Shown here in pieces: positions 46,245-53,175 of a stretch of DNA of 55,531 bases. Where the stretch lies: assembly GCA_002422725.1 (NCBI GenBank), contig DITE01000014.1, positions 7,385 to 62,915 on the forward strand, given 5' to 3'. The translations under genes were made by a program, and so were the position numbers. Each line of letters starts with the position of its first letter. The first letter of the stretch is position 1. The DNA comes from Bacteroidales bacterium UBA6192 (GTDB taxonomy: Bacteria > Bacteroidota > Bacteroidia > Bacteroidales > F082). Below the pieces are notes generated by a model. That model was not told the origin of the DNA, searched no databases, and worked only from the letters and a program-made list of their open reading frames with translations.

Positions 46245-46583
46245 TCAAACCACAGGGGGTCCGCGGAGCTGAAAGGCAGTAAGCTTGTATGAATAAAGAA
46301 AAACCAGTTGATGCCTTGCTTTATTCTCAGCAAAAAATGGGCGTTTGATCTGGGCGTGAACGAATACGATCAGGAAAGCAAAAACCATGTGGTTCACAAA
46401 CTGATAATAAACCAGTTCGTTCTGATCGTGCCGGTGATCAGAAGCATCGCCGCTAAAAGGATGAGAATGTACAATTTTCACCCCATCAATCACATGTACA
46501 TGATAAAACAGAGAAACACCCGCATAGTATCCGGAGAAAATCAAGAGCGTAAGTATAACAGCAATCCTGCGGACCTGTATCAT
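46245..46583 (-). CDS. Small His-rich membrane protein upstream of the TonB receptor
   Basis: A protein of 112 residues. I prefer the ATG at 46583 over one at 46628 because a TATTTTTG -7 element (~46601-46608, minus strand) would lie inside the longer version. An N-terminal membrane segment (IAVILTLLIFSGYYAGVSLFY) is followed by a histidine-rich stretch, HVHVIDGVKIVHSHPF then SDHRHDQNE, and a second hydrophobic helix (HMVFAFLIVFVHAQI). HxH and HSHPF clusters of this kind occur in small proteins next to metal-related TonB receptors in Bacteroidota. The gap to the receptor gene is 81 bp. I infer a zinc, cobalt or nickel sensing/handling role; no formal family is known to me. Confidence 0.62.
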   Translation of the reverse strand: MIQVRRIAVILTLLIFSGYYAGVSLFYHVHVIDGVKIVHSHPFSGDASDHRHDQNELVYYQFVNHMVFAFLIVFVHAQIKRPFFAENKARHQLVFLYSYKLTAFQLRGPPVV

Positions 46584-46680
46584 GGAATGTGTTTGATAAC
46601 TGGCGGCAAAAATAATCAATTGACCCATATGCCGGGAATCACTTTTTGTTTTGGCTGCTATCTATTTAGAAGTGCTGGCT

Positions 46681-47061
46681 TCAATTTATTAATCTTTTAA
46701 TACCATTTTTAAGTACGGTAGTTTGAAAATTTAAAAGCAAACCAAGTTTATAATTGCCTAATCTTAAATAAGTAAGAACTTGGGCAGTATGAACATCGCT
46801 AAATGCCTCAACAGTTTTAATTTCTACTACCACCTTTTCTTCGATTAACAAATCGATCCTGTAACCGTGATCAAGCTTAACTTCTTTATAAACAATTGGC
46901 ATTGGTTTTTCTTTTTGAACCTTTAAACCGGCCTGCTTCAATTCATAGTACAAACATTCCTTGTAAGCAGATTCCAATAAGCCTGGCCCCAATTGTTTAT
47001 GTACTTCAATGGCACATCCAATAATCATTGTTGATAATTCATTTTCACTCATAATATTCAT
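46681..47061 (-). CDS. GxxExxY family protein (PD-(D/E)XK-like fold)
   Basis: A protein of 126 residues. It carries the naming motif in GLLESAYKECLYYEL (residues ~27-41) and a nuclease-like core YRIDLLIEEKVVVEIKTV with D and ExK residues, followed by the conserved QVLTYLRLGNYKLGLLLNF. A start three codons later (MSENELS) is also possible. The function is unknown. The gene lies directly beside a triplicated ~110-bp repeat, and the repeat region copies the first bases of the gene, so it may be part of, or a target for, a small duplicating element. Confidence 0.9.
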   Translation of the reverse strand: MNIMSENELSTMIIGCAIEVHKQLGPGLLESAYKECLYYELKQAGLKVQKEKPMPIVYKEVKLDHGYRIDLLIEEKVVVEIKTVEAFSDVHTAQVLTYLRLGNYKLGLLLNFQTTVLKNGIKRLIN

Positions 47062-47067
47062 CTTTTT

Positions 47068-47424
47068 CTTTGTGAAACTTCGTGTCTTCTTGGTGGCTCT
47101 CTGTGCAATAGCTATTACACAAAGTTACGCAAAGAGTCACGGAGTGACACAAAGGGATATTGGAATCAGAATCAATCTTTTCTCTGTGAAACTACGTGTC
47201 TTCTTGGTGGCTCTGTGCAATAGCTATTACACAAAGTTACGCAAAGAATCACAGAGTTACGCAAAGAAATAATGGACTCAGAATCAATAAATACTTTTCA
47301 CTCATAATATTTTTCTCTGTGAAACTTCGTGTCTTCTTGGTGGCTCTCTGTGCAATAGCTATTACACAAAGTTACGCAAAGAATCACAGTTTGCACAAAG
47401 AGATAATGGATTCAGAATCAATAA
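47068..47424 (+). repeat. Three ~110-bp tandem repeats beside the GxxExxY gene
   Basis: Copies lie at about 47068-47176, 47181-47289 and 47314-47424. Each holds CTCTGTGAAACTTCGTGTCT, TCTTGGTGGCTCT, TGCAATAGCTATTACACAAA (with the perfect palindrome AATAGCTATT), GTTACGCAAAGAATCACAG and a GGA(A/C/T)TCAGAATCAAT end. Copy 3 is preceded by TTTTCACTCATAATATT, also found at 47042-47058 across the GxxExxY start. All frames across it are spurious. The remaining 47425-47560 is unremarkable. Confidence 0.85.
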
Positions 47425-47538
47425 AACAATTCTCTGCACATCGAAATAAGATATAGCCTTTGTTTGCATTGATGAGTTTTGAGTGAATGGTAACCGGCAA
47501 GATTTCTACTGGTTGATTTGGTTTATTTCATGATATGA

Positions 47539-47570
47539 TTTGCGATCACTTTTCATTCTTGTTACATTTG
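47539..47570 (+). promoter_or_regulatory. Promoter of the AraC-family regulator
   Basis: TTTG (47539-47542), a 20-bp spacer, and TACATTTG (47563-47570), an excellent Bacteroidota promoter. The predicted start near 47577 supports the TTG start codon at 47602. Confidence 0.65.
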
Positions 47571-47601
47571 CACCTGACTTGAAACAACCTGACCACACTT
47601 T

Positions 47602-48180
47602 TTGACACCAAAACAACAACATCGGTTTTTGTTGAGGAATATGCTGAGCGATTGCTGCCTTAAATTGCTCAAAATAGTACTTGAACAGCGGGGAATCGAA
47701 CTCGTTCGGGCCAAGTTGGGAGATATCACTGTGGCCTACGATCCCGAACAAGTTGAGCTGGATACTATCCGCAGCTGGATTGTTGAACTGGGCTTCGAAG
47801 AAATCCAGGACGTTGATGCGCGTCTTGTTGAAGAGATCAAGCGCGTTGTCATCGAGCTTGTGCACCATTCAACTTTCAATGCCATGGTGCGTAATTCCGA
47901 CTTCCTGGTAAGCCGTTTCGACAAGAGTTATCAGCATCTTTCCGCTTTGTTTTCGCGTCACGAACACATTACGCTCGAAAAGTATATCATTCTGCAACGT
48001 ATCGAAAAAGTGAAGGAACTCATTCAGTCGGGCGAGCTCAGCCTGAGCGAGATTGCTTACAGCATGGGCTACAGCAGTGTGCAGTACCTTTCGACTCAGT
48101 TCAGGCAAATAACCGGCTATTCTGTTACTGAATACAAAGCCCTCCCCGAAAAAGAACGCAAAGGAGCCGGGCTGGCCTGA
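47602..48180 (+). CDS. AraC-family regulator with HMA-like N-terminal domain
   Basis: A protein of 192 residues from a TTG start. The next in-frame ATG, 47641, would delete the first strand of the N-terminal domain. Residues 5-75 resemble a heavy-metal-associated (ferredoxin-like) domain: FLLRNMLSDCC...LVRAKLGDITVAYDPEQ. The usual CxxC is reduced to SxxC (Ser16, Cys19), though Cys18/Cys19 remain. The C-terminal half is an AraC DNA-binding domain with two helix-turn-helix motifs (LSLSEIAYSMGYSSVQYLSTQFRQITGYS). It lies 120 bp upstream of, and co-directional with, the PqqD/ATP-grasp operon, and two TGTACAT direct repeats lie in that gap, so it is the likely operon regulator. Confidence 0.83.
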   Translation: MTPKQQHRFLLRNMLSDCCLKLLKIVLEQRGIELVRAKLGDITVAYDPEQVELDTIRSWIVELGFEEIQDVDARLVEEIKRVVIELVHHSTFNAMVRNSDFLVSRFDKSYQHLSALFSRHEHITLEKYIILQRIEKVKELIQSGELSLSEIAYSMGYSSVQYLSTQFRQITGYSVTEYKALPEKERKGAGLA

Positions 48181-48223
48181 TTGATCGGTGAAGTTTTCAT
48201 CACATTTTTGCAGGCTGTAATTT

Positions 48224-48251
48224 TGTACATTATTCATAAAATCCTGTACAT
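48224..48251 (+). promoter_or_regulatory. Direct repeat TGTACAT x2, 21 bp apart (candidate AraC operator)
   Basis: TGTACAT occurs at 48224-48230 and 48245-48251, exactly two helical turns apart, the spacing used by many AraC-type activators. They lie between the AraC gene and the operon start at 48300. Possible -7 elements are TAATTTTG (48218-48225), which overlaps the first site, and a weaker TAATCTTG (48272-48279). Confidence 0.45.
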
Positions 48252-48299
48252 GATAGCTCGTTGGCATGCGTTAATCTTGCAAAGTCAAAAATCTACATT

Positions 48300-48563
48300 A
48301 TGAATACGACCATGAAAGTCAAAAAAAATATTGCGATCAGCGAGAATGGCTTTGTATTTAACCCGGCAACAGGCGAGTCATTTTCGGCCAACCCCATCGG
48401 CCTCGAAATACTGAATCAGCTTAGGCAGGGCGAAACATCAGAAGCCATCATACACTCCATCAGCAATGCCTACCACGCTGAGCCGTCAGCCATTGAGCGC
48501 GACCTGAACGATTTTATAGAAAACATGCGCCAGTATCATTTGTTCGACCATGAAGACGAATAA
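48300..48563 (+). CDS. PqqD-like peptide-binding (RRE) protein
   Basis: A protein of 87 residues from the ATG at 48300; an upstream in-frame start at 48261 would add a segment with no PqqD similarity. The chain (NIAISENGFVFNPATGESFS, NPIGLEILNQLRQGETSEAI, then a C-terminal helix ERDLNDFIENMRQYHLF) follows the PqqD/HPr-rel-A winged-helix pattern. PqqD folds are RiPP recognition elements that bind leader peptides and present them to modifying enzymes. It overlaps the ATP-grasp gene by 14 bp. No separate precursor peptide is visible nearby; the leader-like N-terminus of the PLP enzyme at 49619 is a candidate partner. Confidence 0.8.
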   Translation: MNTTMKVKKNIAISENGFVFNPATGESFSANPIGLEILNQLRQGETSEAIIHSISNAYHAEPSAIERDLNDFIENMRQYHLFDHEDE

Positions 48564-49602
48564 ACCCACACTTACCATTGCTGTCACAGGCCTCAACGCT
48601 ATTGACAGCCCCGGGCCGGGTGTGGCTGTCATCAGGGGACTGAAGGAAGCGGAATCGTTCAACTGCCGCATCATTGGTCTCAGCTACGAGGCGCTCGAGC
48701 CGGGAATCTATATGCGCGATCTGGTTGATAAAGTCTATGCAATTCCGTATCCCTCTGCCGGGATGGATGTGTTGATGGATCGCCTGGAATATATTCACGA
48801 AAAGGAAAAACTCGACCTGATCATTCCCAACTTCGACTCTGAGCTGTATTCATTCATCAAGCTTTCTCCCAGGCTCAAAAACATGGGCATTCATACCTTT
48901 TTGCCTACCCTGGAGCAATTTGAAGAAAGACAAAAAGTGAACCTGCCCGACTTTGGAAAGAAACACAATATCAAAGTGCCGCGAAGCAAGGCAGTTTTTA
49001 CCGTTCAGGAAGCAATTACCCTCGAAAAGGAATATGGCTGGCCACTGGTAGTCAAAGGGAAGTACTACGATGCTTCGCTGGCCTACAACTTCGAACAGGT
49101 GAAAGCCCAGTTCAACCGTATCTCGGCCAAATGGGGCATGCCGATCATTATTCAGGAATTTGTGCATGGAACCGAATACAATGTTACCGGCCTGGGCGAC
49201 GGGCATGGCAACACCATTGCTGCCGTGCCAATGCGAAAACAATACATCACCGACAAAGGCAAGGCGTGGGGCGGCATTTCTATTGCCGACAACAAAGCCC
49301 TTGAGCTGAATCGCCATTTCCTGAGCTCAACCAAATGGCGGGGGGCCTACGAACTGGAACTGATGAAAGACAAATCAGGCGACTACTATCTGCTCGAGAT
49401 CAACCCCCGCATTCCGGCCTGGATATATCTGGCTGTAGGTGTCGGACAAAACATTCCCGAAGCACTTGCCCGTCTGGCCATGGGTTGGCCAACAGCTCCC
49501 TTCACACAGTATGATGTGGGCAAAATGTTTATCCGCTATTCATGGGACATGATTGTCGACCTGGAAGCATTTGAACAAATTTCAACTAAAGGCGAACTTT
49601 AA
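48550..49602 (+). CDS. ATP-grasp ligase (carboxylate-amine ligase-like)
   Basis: A protein of 350 residues. The N-terminal Rossmann-like domain (TIAVTGLNAIDSPGPGVAVIRGL) and the ATP-grasp core are clear: the ATP lysine in WPLVVKGKYYDASLAY, the hinge IIQEFVHGTEYNVTG and the metal/ATP motif YYLLEINPRIPAWIYLA, in the carbamoyl-phosphate-synthase/PylC-like style. Such enzymes activate a carboxylate as acyl phosphate and join it to an amine. The start codon overlaps the PqqD-like gene, so the two are translationally coupled. Together they suggest ligation onto, or of, a peptide or amino acid. Substrate unknown. Confidence 0.88.
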   Translation: MKTNKPTLTIAVTGLNAIDSPGPGVAVIRGLKEAESFNCRIIGLSYEALEPGIYMRDLVDKVYAIPYPSAGMDVLMDRLEYIHEKEKLDLIIPNFDSELYSFIKLSPRLKNMGIHTFLPTLEQFEERQKVNLPDFGKKHNIKVPRSKAVFTVQEAITLEKEYGWPLVVKGKYYDASLAYNFEQVKAQFNRISAKWGMPIIIQEFVHGTEYNVTGLGDGHGNTIAAVPMRKQYITDKGKAWGGISIADNKALELNRHFLSSTKWRGAYELELMKDKSGDYYLLEINPRIPAWIYLAVGVGQNIPEALARLAMGWPTAPFTQYDVGKMFIRYSWDMIVDLEAFEQISTKGEL

Positions 49603-49618
49603 AAAAAAATAAATAGAC

Positions 49619-50980
49619 ATGACTACAAAAAAAAGATACGAAAGGCCGGTTATTAAGCGATTAGAAAGCAATATGCCAAACAAATACGGCAGCCGCACCG
49701 AGTTTGAGCCGGTTACCCACATCGAGAATATCCCGGTGAGCGAACTCATTGCCCGCTATGGATCGCCCGTTTTTGTTGTTTCGGAGAAAAAAATCAGGAA
49801 GAACTACCGTGCTGCACGACAGGCTTTCGAAACACGCTATCCGCGTGTACAGTTCGCCTGGTCCTATAAAACCAACTACCTGAATGCTGTTTGCAATGTG
49901 TTCCACCAGGAAGGCTCCTGGGCCGAGGTGGTCTCGGGATTCGAATACGATAAGGCTATCAGCAATGGCGTTGACGGAAGTAAAATAATTTTCAACGGGC
50001 CTGACAAGACGGAAGCCGACCTGAAAAAAGCCATTACCAACAATTCACTGATCCATATCGACCACCTGGAGGAACTCTATACCCTGCAGGAGTTGGCCAT
50101 TTCAACTAAGCAAAAACCAAAAGTAGCCATACGGGTAAATATGGATACAGGAGTTTATCCCATGTGGGACAGGTTTGGCTTTAATTTCGAAAATGGTCAG
50201 GCATGGGATGCCCTCAACAAAATCATGTATTCGGGCAATATGGAGCTGGTGGGACTGCATACCCATATTGGCACTTTCATGCTGTCGCCTTCGGCCTATG
50301 CTGTGGCTGCCTCCAAGCTGGCACGCCTGGCCCAGATGGTGCAGCAAAAGTACGACCACGAGATCAAATACATCGACATGGGTGGTGGCTTTGCCTCGCG
50401 CAACACACTCAAAGGCTCGTATCTGCCCGGAATCGACACCAATCCCCATATCGACGACTTTGCCGAAGCCATTGCCTCGGCCCTGATGAACAGCGACTAC
50501 AGACCCAAAACACCCCCACTGCTGATTCTCGAAACGGGTCGTGCCCTGATCGATGACGCCGCCTGGCTGTTGGGTACCGTGATTGCCAACAAACGCCTGT
50601 CCGATGGTAAAAGAACAACCATAGTCGATTTTGGGGTGAATATTCTCTTTACTTCCTTCTGGTATGACCACCGCGTTTCGCCGGCTCAGCCACACACCGC
50701 CTACTCAGAAGACACTGTGATCTATGGCCCCTTGTGTATGAATATTGATGTGATCCGCGAGAGTGTGAGCATGCCCCTGCTTAACAAAGGCGATCAGGTT
50801 GTTGTGCATTCGGTGGGAGCCTACAACATGACCCAATGGATGCAGTTTATTACCCTGCGGCCCAAAGTGGTCATGATCGACCCCGAAGGAACTGTACACA
50901 TCATCCGTAACAACGAAAAACTCGAATATTTAATGGAACTTGAGCAAATGCCACAGCATCTTGCTACCTTTGACTTATGA
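49619..50980 (+). CDS. Fold-III PLP decarboxylase/racemase-like enzyme with leader-like N-terminal tag
   Basis: A protein of 453 residues. From ~residue 45 it is a diaminopimelate/ornithine/arginine-decarboxylase-type enzyme: the PLP lysine in FAWSYKTNY, HTHIGTF, a phosphate-binding YIDMGGGFASRN, LILETGRALIDDA, and the catalytic-cysteine motif GPLCMNID. The first ~22 residues (YERPVIKRLESNMPNKYG) look like the leader of small Bacteroidota peptides (KxYxKPxIxxL...MNKFG pattern) and are not part of the fold. With a PqqD-like protein two genes upstream, this tag could recruit the RRE. It is not expected to be housekeeping lysA. Its stop overlaps the next start (ATGA). Confidence 0.83.
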   Translation: MTTKKRYERPVIKRLESNMPNKYGSRTEFEPVTHIENIPVSELIARYGSPVFVVSEKKIRKNYRAARQAFETRYPRVQFAWSYKTNYLNAVCNVFHQEGSWAEVVSGFEYDKAISNGVDGSKIIFNGPDKTEADLKKAITNNSLIHIDHLEELYTLQELAISTKQKPKVAIRVNMDTGVYPMWDRFGFNFENGQAWDALNKIMYSGNMELVGLHTHIGTFMLSPSAYAVAASKLARLAQMVQQKYDHEIKYIDMGGGFASRNTLKGSYLPGIDTNPHIDDFAEAIASALMNSDYRPKTPPLLILETGRALIDDAAWLLGTVIANKRLSDGKRTTIVDFGVNILFTSFWYDHRVSPAQPHTAYSEDTVIYGPLCMNIDVIRESVSMPLLNKGDQVVVHSVGAYNMTQWMQFITLRPKVVMIDPEGTVHIIRNNEKLEYLMELEQMPQHLATFDL

Positions 50981-53175
50981 TAGGCCAAAAGATCAGTAAT
51001 GCTTTCCCGCTTTTCAAACAAAGCGTGAGCAACAGCTATTCACAGATTTTCTTTGCCAGGCACGAACTTATGGGCATACTGTTGATGCTGGTTACCCTGT
51101 TCGATCTCTATGCCGGCATCAGCGGGTTGATTGCGGTTGTTGTTGCAAACATTGCCGCATATTTATCCGGACTTAGCCGCCAACAGATTATCAGTGGCTT
51201 ATACGGTTTTAATCCATTGCTTGTTGGGCTTGGACTGGGTGTTTATTACCAGCCCGGCCTGAGTTTTTATCTCGTTCTTGTGTTTGTTTCGCTCCTCACC
51301 CTGCTGGTGACCGTATCCCTCGGAGGAATACTTTTTAAATACGGTCTGCCCTATCTGAGTCTGCCATTTCTTGTTGGAATCTGGGTGGTTACCATCAGCG
51401 CAAGGGAAATTACCCACCTCGAAATCAGCGAACGTGGCATTTTCACCCTGAACGAAATGTACTCGCTGGGCGGTATGCCACTGCTCCAGACTTACGAATT
51501 TTTCAATGACCTGGAATGGGCACTCCCTGTCAAAGCGTACTTCAGGTCGCTGGGAGCCATCTTTTTTCAGTATCACCTCTTTGCCGGACTGATTATCGCT
51601 GCCGGCTTGCTGACATGGTCGCGCATCGCATTCCTGTTTTCTGTGGCAGGTTTTGTGTCGGCTTATCTGTTCTATAACCTGATTGGAATTCATATAACCG
51701 AACTGAGCTATAGCTATATAGGCTTTAACTTTATCCTGACATCCATTGCTATTGGTGCCTTTTTTACCATTCCATCGGGCTATTCGCTTCTCTGGGCACT
51801 GGTTTCGATTCCACTGCTTGCCTTTTTGTCGCTTGCCGGATCGTCGGTTTTGTGGATATTTCAGCTGCCTGTTTTTTCGCTTCCCTTCAACATCGTGGTT
51901 CTGTTGCTGCTTTACCTTTTGCGAACGCGCGAACGCTTTCACACTAAGCCTGCCCTGGTTCTTTTTCAGCAATTCAGTCCCGAGAAAAATCTTTACAGCA
52001 GTGTGGTCAACCAGCGCCGGCTCGCCCATCTTGCAAAATTTCCATTGCGCCTGCCTTTTTGGGGTAAATGGCTGGTCACACAGGCCGTCGACGGTAAGCA
52101 TACCCATAAAAACGCGTGGAAATATGCCTGGGACTTTGAGATGACTGACGACGATGGGAAAACATACAGCGACAAAGGACTGAAAACTGAAAATTATTAT
52201 TGCTTCGGCAAACCTGTGCTAGCCCCGGCCGATGGTTACATCAGTGAACTCGAAGATGGCATCCCTGACAACGACATTGGCGATGTGAACCTGCAAAGCA
52301 ACTGGGGAAACTCAATAGTAATATTCCATACTGCAGGGCTATTCTCGCAACTCAGCCACCTGAAAAAGGAGAGCATCACCGTGCAGAAAGGTCAGTTTGT
52401 AAAAGCCGGAGAACAAATTGCTGCCTGCGGCAACTCAGGCCGATCGCCTTACCCGCACCTTCATCTGCAGTTTCAGGCAGCTGCCGAAATCGGCTCGCCA
52501 ACCCTTGATTATCCCTTTAGCTCATTTATCACCTACAAAAATGATAAGCCCACTTTCAGAAGTTCCACACAGCCATCGTTAAACCAGATTGTAGCTCCTG
52601 TTCAGGTGCACGAACTGGCCGTTAAAGCCTTTCATTTTGTTCCTGGTCAGGAGTTGAAATGGAAGAACGCTGAAAACCCGGCCCTGACGGAATCCTGGAC
52701 TGTGGAAACCAATGTGTTCAATGAGTCGTGTCTGGTTTGTAGCAAAACATCTGCCAAAGCCTGGTTTGTGCGCTCGGCCGATTTGTTTATGTTTACCCAT
52801 TTCGAAGGCGACCGCAATAGCCTGCTCTTCGAGTTTTATCTTGGCGCTTACCAGATTGTTAGCGGACTAACCCCGGGGCTTACCCTAAACGAAAGCATTA
52901 CTATTTCGGTTTATCATAATCGTTTTCTGCGTCTGTTACAGGATTTTACCGCACCCTTCTATCGTTTTCTTTCCGTGCAATACTCACAGGTGCAGGGAGG
53001 GATGAAAAACAGCCTGAGCCAATCGTATGTAAACCTGAAATCGACAGTTGTTTTCAGTGCCTTTGGCCACATCAAACTAAGCAAAACCTATGAGATTACC
53101 CTGAGTGAAAACCAGATTTCCTCCTTTACCTGCATGGAAGGCAATCAAATTAAACGTTACAACCATGCAAACTAA
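50977..53175 (+). CDS. Urea transporter-M23 metallopeptidase fusion
   Basis: A protein of 732 residues. Residues ~20-320 form a urea-transporter-like membrane domain with about ten helices and two inverted repeats marked by LYGFNPLLVGLGLGVYY and YIGFNFILTSIAIGAFF. After a linker, residues ~375-515 are an M23/LytM-type peptidase: the zinc ligands are in HTHKNAWKYAWDFE and PYPHLHLQF, with LSHLKK and the GQFVKAGEQIAACGNSG strand. A C-terminal ~200-residue barrel-like domain has no recognised family. The peptidase should face the periplasm. Coupled by ATGA to the PLP gene and overlapping the next gene by 11 bp. M23 domains cut peptidoglycan cross-bridges or regulate other hydrolases. Confidence 0.87.
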   Translation: MIGQKISNAFPLFKQSVSNSYSQIFFARHELMGILLMLVTLFDLYAGISGLIAVVVANIAAYLSGLSRQQIISGLYGFNPLLVGLGLGVYYQPGLSFYLVLVFVSLLTLLVTVSLGGILFKYGLPYLSLPFLVGIWVVTISAREITHLEISERGIFTLNEMYSLGGMPLLQTYEFFNDLEWALPVKAYFRSLGAIFFQYHLFAGLIIAAGLLTWSRIAFLFSVAGFVSAYLFYNLIGIHITELSYSYIGFNFILTSIAIGAFFTIPSGYSLLWALVSIPLLAFLSLAGSSVLWIFQLPVFSLPFNIVVLLLLYLLRTRERFHTKPALVLFQQFSPEKNLYSSVVNQRRLAHLAKFPLRLPFWGKWLVTQAVDGKHTHKNAWKYAWDFEMTDDDGKTYSDKGLKTENYYCFGKPVLAPADGYISELEDGIPDNDIGDVNLQSNWGNSIVIFHTAGLFSQLSHLKKESITVQKGQFVKAGEQIAACGNSGRSPYPHLHLQFQAAAEIGSPTLDYPFSSFITYKNDKPTFRSSTQPSLNQIVAPVQVHELAVKAFHFVPGQELKWKNAENPALTESWTVETNVFNESCLVCSKTSAKAWFVRSADLFMFTHFEGDRNSLLFEFYLGAYQIVSGLTPGLTLNESITISVYHNRFLRLLQDFTAPFYRFLSVQYSQVQGGMKNSLSQSYVNLKSTVVFSAFGHIKLSKTYEITLSENQISSFTCMEGNQIKRYNHAN

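Noticed and set aside
47068..47424. CRISPR array
   Set aside because: Units are ~110 bp, nearly contiguous and few, without regular short spacers or cas genes.
47009..47456. Overlapping short frames reading FSVKLRVFLVALC... as possible secreted peptides
   Set aside because: They are translations of the ~110-bp tandem repeat and of its spacer; the frames have no conserved start and simply follow the repeat.
49619..50980. Housekeeping diaminopimelate decarboxylase (lysA)
   Set aside because: The fold matches, but the leader-like N-terminus, PqqD/ATP-grasp neighbours and absence of lysine-pathway genes argue for a specialised enzyme.
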